From contig QKCS01000006.1 in assembly GCA_003246795.1 (NCBI GenBank), forward strand, positions 1 to 5,016: 5,016 bases of DNA, read 5' to 3'. This stretch comes from Alphaproteobacteria bacterium. Lineage in GTDB: Bacteria > Pseudomonadota > Alphaproteobacteria > Micropepsales > Micropepsaceae. A program made the position numbers and the translations under genes. Numbering within the stretch: the first letter of the stretch is position 1; each line of letters starts with the position of its first letter. The notes beneath the pieces were generated by a model. It made no database searches and was not told the DNA's origin. It saw nothing but the letters and a program-made list of their open reading frames with translations. Positions 1 through 5,016 of the stretch are shown here, one piece after another.

Positions 1-45
1 GTGCGCGCGACGTTCGACCACAAACAGGTGCTGAACGCGCAATGA
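1..45 (+). CDS. C-terminal tail of an upstream gene (partial)
   Basis: Frame 1 is open from the window edge to a TGA at 43-45 and encodes the tail VRATFDHKQVLNAQ. The stop overlaps the ATG of the GH3 gene as ATGA (42-45), the usual arrangement of two translationally coupled genes in one operon. That junction is the main reason to believe this short piece is coding; the 14 residues are too few to assign a family. The gene most likely belongs to the same operon as the GH3 gene. An accidental open frame is possible, since a stretch this short is easily open by chance in high-GC DNA. Confidence 0.55.
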   Translation: MRATFDHKQVLNAQ

Positions 46-1559
46 TGGACATGACGCCGCCGCTTCGCCTCTACGCGCGATGGCGGCGTGCGTCATTGGC
101 GAAGCTCGACAATAGGGCGGTGCAGCAGCGACAGTTGTCGCGGCTGGTGCAAAAGGCGGCGTCGACGAAATTCGGATGCGATCACTCGTTCGCGACCATC
201 AACGACGTCGCCGATTTCCAGAGGGCTGTTCCGCTTCGCCGTTATGACGACTTTTGGCGCGAATACTGGAGACCCGCTTTCCCCGTCATCGAGGACGTAT
301 CGTGGCCGGGGCGCGTGCCTTATTTCGCCGTGACCTCTGGCACGACGTCTGGCGCGTCGAAATACATTCCGGTGACGGCCGACATGAACCGATCGAACAC
401 GCAGGCGGGGCTCGACCTTCTGACGCATCACGTGACGGCGCGGCCGAAGTCGGATGTGTTCGGCGGAAAGAGCTTCATGCTGGGCGGATCAACCGACTTG
501 GTATGCGAGGCCGACGGCGTCTTTTCCGGCGACCTGTCGGGGATCGCGATCAAGCGGCTGCCGTGGTGGGCGCGGCAGTTCGCGTTTCCGCCGATCGAGG
601 TCGCGCTTATCACGGACTGGGAAGAAAAAGTCAGGAGGCTTGCGACGCTCTCGGTCGAAACTGACATCCGCGTCATCACGGGGACGCCGTCTTGGCTGCT
701 GATCCTCTTCGACAAACAGGAAGCGAACGCCGGGCGGCCGGTGACGGCGCGCGATCTCTATCCACGTCTCGAGATGCTCGTGCATGGCGGCGTCAACTTC
801 AAACCCTACCGCGCGCGGTTCGAACACTTCCTCGCGGGCGGAGCGGAGCTGCGCGAGGTCTATCCGGCATCCGAGGGGTTCATCGCGCTGCAGGACCAGA
901 CGCCGGAGGACGGCCTACGGCTTCTGACGGACACGGGCCTCTTCTTCGAGTTCGTGCCGGTCGAGGAACTCGATTCCAAAAACCCGACGCGGCATTGGCT
1001 GGGCACGGTCGAGAAGGACGTCAACTACGCGATCGTGCTGTCGACGTGCTCGGGATGCTGGGGCTACATCATCGGCGACACCGTCAGGTTCGTTTCTCTC
1101 GATCCGCCGCGTATTCTGATCACGGGGCGGACGAGTTATTCGCTTTCTGCCTTCGGCGAACACCTGATCGGCGAGGAGATTGAGGATGCGGTCGCGGGCG
1201 CCGCGGCCGACCTCGGATTGACCGTCACGGACTTTTCCGTCGGCGCCGTCTATCCGGCCGCAGGCGAACTCGGGCGGCACCTCTACGTCGTGGAATTCGA
1301 GCGGATTCCGAACGAAACCACGGTCTTCGCCAAGGCGATCGACGAGACCTTGAAGGCGGGAAACGACGACTATCGGGCCCACCGCTCCGAAGGATTCGGC
1401 ATGGATGCGCCGGAGGTGCGGGCCGTCGCGCCCGGCACTTTCGCGCGGTGGATGAAGGCGCGCGGGCGCATGGGCGGGCAGAACAAGGTTCCGCGCATCA
1501 TCAACGATCAACAACTCTTCGCGGATCTCGAACGTTTCACGCGCGAAACAAACCCGTAG
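42..1559 (+). CDS. GH3 family acyl-acid amido synthetase-like protein
   Basis: This 505-residue protein belongs to the GH3 (auxin-responsive promoter, PF03321) branch of the adenylate-forming enzymes. Characterised plant members activate a carboxylic acid with ATP as acyl-AMP and transfer it to an amino acid; substrates of bacterial members are mostly unknown. Visible motifs are the ATP-binding loop TSGTTSGASK (residues 98-107), YPASEGF (274-280), YIIGD (342-346), GRTSYSLSAFGEHL (362-375), and a C-terminal GGQNKVPR whose lysine (K482) is placed like the catalytic lysine of the small domain. All core motifs are intact, so it should be active. Length is typical of bacterial members and shorter than plant ones (about 600). 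No signal peptide or membrane segment is seen; it should be cytosolic. The start is ambiguous among ATGs at 42, 45 and 51. 42 is preferred because it forms an ATGA overlap with the preceding gene, which would supply ribosomes in place of the weak Shine-Dalgarno. The acid and amine substrates cannot be told from sequence. Confidence 0.9.
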   Translation: MMDMTPPLRLYARWRRASLAKLDNRAVQQRQLSRLVQKAASTKFGCDHSFATINDVADFQRAVPLRRYDDFWREYWRPAFPVIEDVSWPGRVPYFAVTSGTTSGASKYIPVTADMNRSNTQAGLDLLTHHVTARPKSDVFGGKSFMLGGSTDLVCEADGVFSGDLSGIAIKRLPWWARQFAFPPIEVALITDWEEKVRRLATLSVETDIRVITGTPSWLLILFDKQEANAGRPVTARDLYPRLEMLVHGGVNFKPYRARFEHFLAGGAELREVYPASEGFIALQDQTPEDGLRLLTDTGLFFEFVPVEELDSKNPTRHWLGTVEKDVNYAIVLSTCSGCWGYIIGDTVRFVSLDPPRILITGRTSYSLSAFGEHLIGEEIEDAVAGAAADLGLTVTDFSVGAVYPAAGELGRHLYVVEFERIPNETTVFAKAIDETLKAGNDDYRAHRSEGFGMDAPEVRAVAPGTFARWMKARGRMGGQNKVPRIINDQQLFADLERFTRETNP

Positions 1560-1607
1560 CCGCCCTCAAACCCTCTTGATCGGCGGCCAAAGGCTCGGTC
1601 TTCTCGG

Positions 1608-2537
1608 GTGGACCTCCCAACGGACAAGGATTTTGCCGGCGTGCAGGCACTCTTCATCGGCCAGACCTATATCGACATCACGTTCCTCACCGACGCGCTT
1701 CCCAAGGGGGACGAGAAGACCGTCGCCGAGAACTACGCCGTTTCGTTCGGCGGCAATGCGGTGACGGCGGCGTTCGCCTGCGCGAAGCTCGGCATCGCGC
1801 CCGACCTGCTGACGACGATGGCAGACGATTGGCTGGGGCGCATGTTCACGGACATGGCGCAGACCTACAAGATTTCGATTCATGCGCGGAAGGTGCAGCG
1901 ATCGTCGCTGTCGTTCATCATGCCGAACGACGGCAAGCGCGCGATCGTGCGTTGCCGCGACGACCACTATCTGCATCCGTTCCCGAATCTCAATCTAAGC
2001 GGCTGCCGCGCCGTCCATCTGGACGGGCACCAGCCCGACGCCGCATTGACCTATGCGAAGCTCGCGCGGGCGCAAGGCGTTCTCGTGTCGCTCGACGGCG
2101 GCGGCGTTCGGGCGAACACGATGGAGCTTCTGGAGTTCGTCGACATCGCCATCGTCAGCGAGCGGTTTTGCGAACAGCTGGAACGCACGGCGGAGGAAAC
2201 GCTCAAGTTGCTGCGCGAGAAGGGCTGCAAGGTCGGCGGCGTCACGCAAGGCGAGCGCGGCATGCTTTGGTACGACGGCAATGCCAAGGCGCGCCAGATG
2301 ACGGCGCTGCACGTGCCGGAGAATCGCGTCATCGATACGAACGGCGCCGGCGATCTGTTTCACGGCGCCTATATCTATTCGTGGCTGACCAAGCCGGATG
2401 AGCCGTGGGAATTCCACTTCCGCTTTGCCCGCGCGGCTTCGGCCTTCGGGGTTCAGCACCTCGGGAACGAGGCGAGCCTGCCGCGGCTCGACGAGGTGTT
2501 CGCGACGGCAGAGGGCTTTGGGGACCGGCTGCAGTAG
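1608..2537 (+). CDS. PfkB/ribokinase-family carbohydrate kinase
   Basis: The 309-residue product is a PfkB-fold kinase, which moves the ATP gamma-phosphate to a hydroxyl of a sugar or nucleoside. Seen in order from the 1608 start: the N-terminal strand LFIGQTYID (about 13-21), the glycine-rich substrate-side signature FGGNAVTAAFACAKLG (47-62), TQGERG (213-218) near the nucleotide site, and the anion-hole/catalytic signature DTNGAGD (243-249), whose last Asp is the expected catalytic base. Length matches the family (about 300). The substrate cannot be assigned. The start is uncertain: GTG 1608 has no clear Shine-Dalgarno, whereas GTG 1641 has AAGGA at 1626-1630 and would begin MQALFIGQTYID, which fits family N-termini well; the first 11 residues may therefore not be translated. 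The gene begins 48 bases after GH3 with no terminator visible between them, so co-transcription is likely, although a metabolic link is not obvious. Expected to be cytosolic. Confidence 0.9.
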   Translation: MDLPTDKDFAGVQALFIGQTYIDITFLTDALPKGDEKTVAENYAVSFGGNAVTAAFACAKLGIAPDLLTTMADDWLGRMFTDMAQTYKISIHARKVQRSSLSFIMPNDGKRAIVRCRDDHYLHPFPNLNLSGCRAVHLDGHQPDAALTYAKLARAQGVLVSLDGGGVRANTMELLEFVDIAIVSERFCEQLERTAEETLKLLREKGCKVGGVTQGERGMLWYDGNAKARQMTALHVPENRVIDTNGAGDLFHGAYIYSWLTKPDEPWEFHFRFARAASAFGVQHLGNEASLPRLDEVFATAEGFGDRLQ

Positions 2538-2571
2538 TCATTTTTCGTCCGCCGCCTCTTGAAACGGCTGG

Positions 2572-2594
2572 ATAAATGACAATTTGTCAGTTAT
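2572..2594. promoter_or_regulatory. 23-bp palindromic operator-like site upstream of the Coq4 gene
   Basis: Two 11-base arms flank a single central T (2583). The inner arms TGACAA (2577-2582) and TTGTCA (2584-2589) are perfectly complementary. After one mismatch (A2576 against G2590) the outer ATAA (2572-2575) and TTAT (2591-2594) pair again, giving 10 of 11 matches. The site is AT-rich in a GC-rich region and sits 37-59 bases before the Coq4 ATG, where a promoter is expected. Size and symmetry suit a dimeric helix-turn-helix repressor such as a TetR- or MarR-family protein; the regulator is not in the window. TTGTCA (2584-2589) could also serve as a -35 with CATTTT (2607-2612) as -10 at 17-base spacing, which would put the site within the promoter, but that promoter call is weak. 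A terminator is less likely because no T-run follows and the stem is AT-rich. Confidence 0.6.
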
Positions 2595-2616
2595 AAGACC
2601 GAGACGCATTTTCGCC

Positions 2617-2630
2617 CGAAGGAGCCTTCG
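2617..2630 (+). promoter_or_regulatory. Shine-Dalgarno of the Coq4 gene inside a small inverted repeat
   Basis: AAGGAG at 2619-2624 lies six bases before the ATG at 2631 and is the best ribosome binding site in the window; it fixes the Coq4 start. The same bases belong to CGAAGG-AG-CCTTCG, a perfect inverted repeat ending right at the start codon. In RNA it could fold as a five-pair stem with a four-base GAGC loop and partly hide the Shine-Dalgarno. The repeat is short and may be coincidental. Confidence 0.55.
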
Positions 2631-3422
2631 ATGTCGCTTGCCGAAACCTACTCGCCGGAGGTCGTCCCCGAGCAGCGCGTCGCGCCCAAGGGACAACCCT
2701 TCCACCTCCAGCCGCTGAAAGCGCTGCGGGCGCTTGGGCGGTTGCTGAAGGACAAGGAGGACACGGCCCAGGTCTTCGAGATCATGCGGGCCCTTTCGGG
2801 ACGTTCGGTTCCGAACGGCTATGCGCGTTTGATTTCGACGCCCGCGGGTGGGTCGATCGCGTTCCGGCACCAGGAACTTGCGACCATCCTGTCCGACCAC
2901 GCGTTTCTCTCCCGTTTGCCCGAAGACAGCGTCGGACGCGCGTATCTGCATTTCACGACGAGCGAGAACATTTCGGCCGAAGGTCTCATCGCGGAAAGCC
3001 GCAAGGGCATCGACGATGGGATTGACAGCGCGCATCCGTTCGCCTGGTACGGCCGGCGACTGCGCGACGTCCACGATCTGTGGCATGTGCTCAGCGGATA
3101 CGGGCGCGATGGGCTGGGCGAAGCCTGCTTGGTCGCGTTTTCCTACTCACAGACGAAGTCGTTGGGCTTCGGATTGATCGGGATCGCGGGCGCACTGAAG
3201 CTGCGGCGCGAGATGCCGGACGTCCCCGCCGTGCGTGCAGTCTTCGAAGGTTTCCGCAACGGCCGTAAGGCCGCGTGGTTGCCGGGCGAGGACTATGTCC
3301 GCCTTTTGTCGGAGCCGCTCAATGCGGCACGCGCGCGGTTGAACATTGCGCGGCCCGCCATCTACGAAGGAGTTCCGCCGGCCTTGCGCAACGGGCGGCT
3401 CGGCGTCCAAGCGGCCGGCTAG
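2631..3422 (+). CDS. Coq4-family (ubiquinone biosynthesis) protein
   Basis: The 263-residue protein carries the Coq4 hallmark HDxxHx(11)E: H148-D149-L-W-H152, then eleven residues, then E164, the metal-binding set of the family. Other Coq4-like parts are LPEDSVGRAY (96-105) before the motif and the C-terminal GRKAAW (211-216) leading to RARLNI near residue 245. Coq4 is a peripheral membrane protein of the mitochondrial ubiquinone-biosynthesis complex that binds a prenyl lipid; human COQ4 has been linked to removal of the C1 carboxyl of the CoQ ring. The bacterial protein may do the same or act on a related prenylated ring. No signal peptide or transmembrane helix is evident; a membrane-associated cytosolic location is inferred. 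Residues 1-30 are variable and not recognisable. The start is supported by AAGGAG six bases upstream. It is the first gene after the palindrome and is followed at 71 bases by the crotonase-family gene. No known ubi/coq partner adjoins it, so a role other than core ubiquinone synthesis is open; the family call itself is firm. Confidence 0.88.
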   Translation: MSLAETYSPEVVPEQRVAPKGQPFHLQPLKALRALGRLLKDKEDTAQVFEIMRALSGRSVPNGYARLISTPAGGSIAFRHQELATILSDHAFLSRLPEDSVGRAYLHFTTSENISAEGLIAESRKGIDDGIDSAHPFAWYGRRLRDVHDLWHVLSGYGRDGLGEACLVAFSYSQTKSLGFGLIGIAGALKLRREMPDVPAVRAVFEGFRNGRKAAWLPGEDYVRLLSEPLNAARARLNIARPAIYEGVPPALRNGRLGVQAAG

Positions 3423-3493
3423 CGCCACTTCACTTGCGTCCGTAGGTCACGAGGGCCACAGTTTCCGGATCAAGCTATCCGAGGAACGGCCCG

Positions 3494-4294
3494 ATGACCT
3501 ATTCGACAATCAAATTCGAAAGCCACGCGCCCGTCGCGCTGATCACGCTGAACCGGCCCGACCGGCTCAACGCGTGGACGCCCGCGATGAGCGAACAGAT
3601 GGCGGACGCCATCGAACGCGCGAACCGCGACCGCTCCATCGGCGCGATCGTCGTCACCGGCGAAGGCCGCGGCTTCTGCGCCGGCGCCGACATCGAGCAC
3701 ACGTTCAAGTCGCGTATCGACGGGCAGGATCCCGGCGCCGACACGGCGCGCGGCCAAGGGGGATTGCCGCGCGGCCTCGATTGGATCGGACTGGTTCGCT
3801 CGTCGAAACCGCTCATCGCGGCAGTGAACGGACCTGCGGTCGGCATCGGCGTTACGATGATCCTGCCGTTCGACGTGATCGTGGCATCCGAGCTTGCGAA
3901 GTTCGGGCTCGCCTTCGTGAAGATGGGGATCGTCCCCGAACTCGCGTCGAGCCACTTTCTCGTCAGTCGCGTCGGCTGGGGCAAGGCGAGCGAATTGATG
4001 CTGAGCGCGCGCTTGATCGACGGTCAAGAAGCGGCCGCTTGCGGACTTGCCCAGTATGTCACGCCGCACGAGAGTCTGTTGCCGAAGGCCTTCGAACTCG
4101 CCAAGGCGATTTCGGCGAATCCCGACCCGATGCTGCGCATGACCAAGGATTTACTATCCAAGAACGCTTGCGAGCAGGACATGGCGCTCGCGCAAAAGCG
4201 GGAAACCGACTATCTGCGCGAATGTTGGGCAACACCGGAACACAAGGAGGCCGTGCAGGCCTTCCTGGACAAACGCCCCGCCCGTTTCCGATAG
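3494..4294 (+). CDS. Enoyl-CoA hydratase/isomerase (crotonase) family protein
   Basis: The 266-residue protein has the crotonase fold, which stabilises acyl-CoA enolates in an oxyanion hole. Seen: ALITLNRPDRLNAW near the N-terminus (about 16-29), GRGFCAGADI (57-66 region, first oxyanion-hole segment), NGPAVGIG (112-119, second segment), GIVPELASS (about 145-153), and a C-terminal helical part ending FLDKRPARFR. In classical hydratases a catalytic glutamate follows FGxPE; here the same stretch reads FGLAFVKMG, so that glutamate is missing. E149 (in VPE) and E167 (in ASELML, matching the second hydratase glutamate) remain. This resembles enoyl-CoA isomerase-like or uncharacterised members more than true hydratases. 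Length is normal (about 260). Start ATG 3494 has GAGGA at 3481-3485, eight bases upstream. It ends in two tandem TAG stops (4292-4297). It lies between Coq4 and KAS III, probably in one operon. Substrate unknown; cytosolic. Confidence 0.88.
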   Translation: MTYSTIKFESHAPVALITLNRPDRLNAWTPAMSEQMADAIERANRDRSIGAIVVTGEGRGFCAGADIEHTFKSRIDGQDPGADTARGQGGLPRGLDWIGLVRSSKPLIAAVNGPAVGIGVTMILPFDVIVASELAKFGLAFVKMGIVPELASSHFLVSRVGWGKASELMLSARLIDGQEAAACGLAQYVTPHESLLPKAFELAKAISANPDPMLRMTKDLLSKNACEQDMALAQKRETDYLRECWATPEHKEAVQAFLDKRPARFR

Positions 4295-4348
4295 TAGGGG
4301 TCGAGTTCAAGAGGCGCGTCGTCACGCGTGCCTTCGGGGTGCCCACGC

Positions 4349-5016
4349 ATGCAAGACGTTTCCGTCGTCGCGACCGCCAGTATCCTGCCCGAAATCGTGG
4401 TTTCGAACCGCGACATCGGCGAGCGGCTGATCGACGGGGCACGCGCGCGGAACGTTCACGACGCGGAATCGGAGGAGACCGCCCGGGTCCGTTCGGAGCT
4501 GATCGAGCAAAAAACAGGTTTGCGTGCACGGCGGTTCTTCGGCCCCGAAGACACGCCGGTCGACGTGGGGACCACATTGCTTGAGAAACTGATGCCCGAC
4601 GACGCGTGGGCGACGCTTGACGCCATCATCGTCTCGTCGTCGTCGTCGCAAGGGTTTCCCGGCATCTCGCAGCAGATCACGGTCACCGCGCGGGAACGGC
4701 ACGGGGCGCTCGCGCATCCGTTCGTGCTCGATATCTCGAGCAATGCGTGCACCGGCTTCATGTACGCGCTGACCGTGGGCAAGAGCCTCATTCAGGCGAT
4801 GAACTACCGCCGGGTCGCCTGCCTTGCGATCGAGTTCTCGTCGCGCTGCATCGCCTATGACCCGAAGGCCTTCGGGATTTCGACTCTGTTCGGGGACGCG
4901 GCGGCGGGCGTGCTGCTCGAAGGCGGCACGCGCGGGATCGCGACCATCAAGGCGGCCCGCGCCAGTTCAATGGTCGATCCGGGCACGATCGCGCTCATCA
5001 AGGGCAGCGGGATGCA
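4349..5016 (+). CDS. FabH-like 3-oxoacyl-[ACP] synthase III (partial, 3' end beyond window)
   Basis: An open frame starts at ATG 4349 and runs off the window, giving 222 residues of a thiolase-fold KAS III-like enzyme (full length usually about 320-360). Such enzymes load an acyl group from CoA onto a cysteine and condense it with malonyl-ACP or another acceptor. Seen: the N-terminal strand and ILPEIVVSN (12-20), KTGLRARRF (55-63), the nucleophile motif SSNACTGFMYAL with Cys134, and the conserved FGDAAAGVLLE (about 181-191). The catalytic His and Asn would lie past the window end and cannot be checked. Compared with E. coli FabH (Cys112) there is an extra stretch of about 19 residues before the TG motif (roughly 29-48). 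GGGG at 4336-4339 gives a plausible Shine-Dalgarno for ATG 4349; an in-frame GTG at 4328 is an alternative. It starts 54 bases after the crotonase-family gene with no terminator visible, suggesting one operon. A housekeeping FabH or a specialised-metabolite KAS III are both possible; the insertion and context lean to the latter. Confidence 0.88.
   Translation, partial: MQDVSVVATASILPEIVVSNRDIGERLIDGARARNVHDAESEETARVRSELIEQKTGLRARRFFGPEDTPVDVGTTLLEKLMPDDAWATLDAIIVSSSSSQGFPGISQQITVTARERHGALAHPFVLDISSNACTGFMYALTVGKSLIQAMNYRRVACLAIEFSSRCIAYDPKAFGISTLFGDAAAGVLLEGGTRGIATIKAARASSMVDPGTIALIKGSGM

Noticed and set aside
915..1514. Minus-strand open frame of 199 codons inside the GH3 gene
   Set aside because: It is antisense to a gene with intact family motifs, is rich in Arg and Asp as expected from a high-GC shadow, and shows no family motif.
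2551..2568. GCCG/CGGC pair after the sugar kinase as a possible terminator
   Set aside because: Only four pairs with a ten-base loop and no T-run after it; too weak to call.
2572..2594. Reading the palindrome as a PpsR/CrtJ site (TGT-N12-ACA) or an FNR box
   Set aside because: The required half-site spacing (TGT-N12-ACA) or TTGAT-N4-ATCAA is not present, so no named regulator can be assigned.
2538..3086. Minus-strand open frame of 182 codons over the first half of the Coq4 gene and its promoter gap
   Set aside because: It would read through the palindrome and lies antisense to the conserved Coq4 motif; the peptide has no recognisable domain.
3466..3481. CGGAT-N6-ATCCG inverted repeat just before the crotonase-family gene
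   Set aside because: Five pairs only, common by chance; no supporting promoter or terminator features.
3470..4069. Minus-strand open frame of 199 codons over the crotonase-family gene
   Set aside because: Its composition is Arg/Ala/Asp-rich shadow sequence with no recognisable domain, opposite a clear crotonase.
4323..4330. Perfect palindrome CACGCGTG before the KAS III gene
   Set aside because: Eight-base GC-rich palindromes are frequent in such DNA and this one lacks extended symmetry or a promoter.
3346..4584. Plus-strand open frame of 412 codons spanning the Coq4 end, the crotonase gene and the KAS III start
   Set aside because: It overlaps three well-supported genes in another frame, is extremely Arg-rich and has no family motif; stop codons are simply rare in high-GC off-frames.

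Overview
The window is high-GC DNA (by eye well above 60%) that looks like part of an alphaproteobacterial chromosome. The grounds are the codon use (third positions mostly G or C), a bacterial Coq4-type protein, and the general look of the proteins; genus cannot be read from the sequence. All six genes, two of them cut by the window edges, lie on the + strand. They cover almost everything: the gaps are 48, 93, 71 and 54 bases. I see no RNA gene, mobile element, CRISPR array or long repeat.

Layout: the last 14 codons of an unidentified gene (1-45) overlap the start of a GH3-family acyl-acid amido synthetase-like gene (42-1559) through an ATGA junction. A PfkB/ribokinase-family sugar kinase follows (1608-2537). 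The next gap is the only one with clear regulatory structure. It holds a 23-bp near-perfect AT-rich palindrome (2572-2594) that looks like a repressor operator, followed by a strong Shine-Dalgarno that is itself inside a small perfect inverted repeat (2617-2630). Downstream are a Coq4-family protein (2631-3422), an enoyl-CoA hydratase/isomerase-family protein (3494-4294), and the first 222 codons of a FabH-like 3-oxoacyl synthase III (4349 to the window end).

The window probably holds two transcription units in tandem: unknown gene-GH3-PfkB, then Coq4-ECH-KAS III under the palindrome. The second unit (and GH3) suggests acyl thioester or isoprenoid-quinone-related chemistry: KAS III makes C-C bonds on acyl thioesters, the crotonase-fold protein acts on acyl-CoA, GH3 proteins adenylate carboxylic acids and join them to amines, and Coq4 binds a quinone-like prenyl lipid. 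No canonical ubiquinone gene is visible beside the Coq4 gene. A small dedicated lipid or quinone-modifying pathway is therefore possible, but this is inference from gene content alone. The individual proteins belong to known families and no clearly new system can be demonstrated here.
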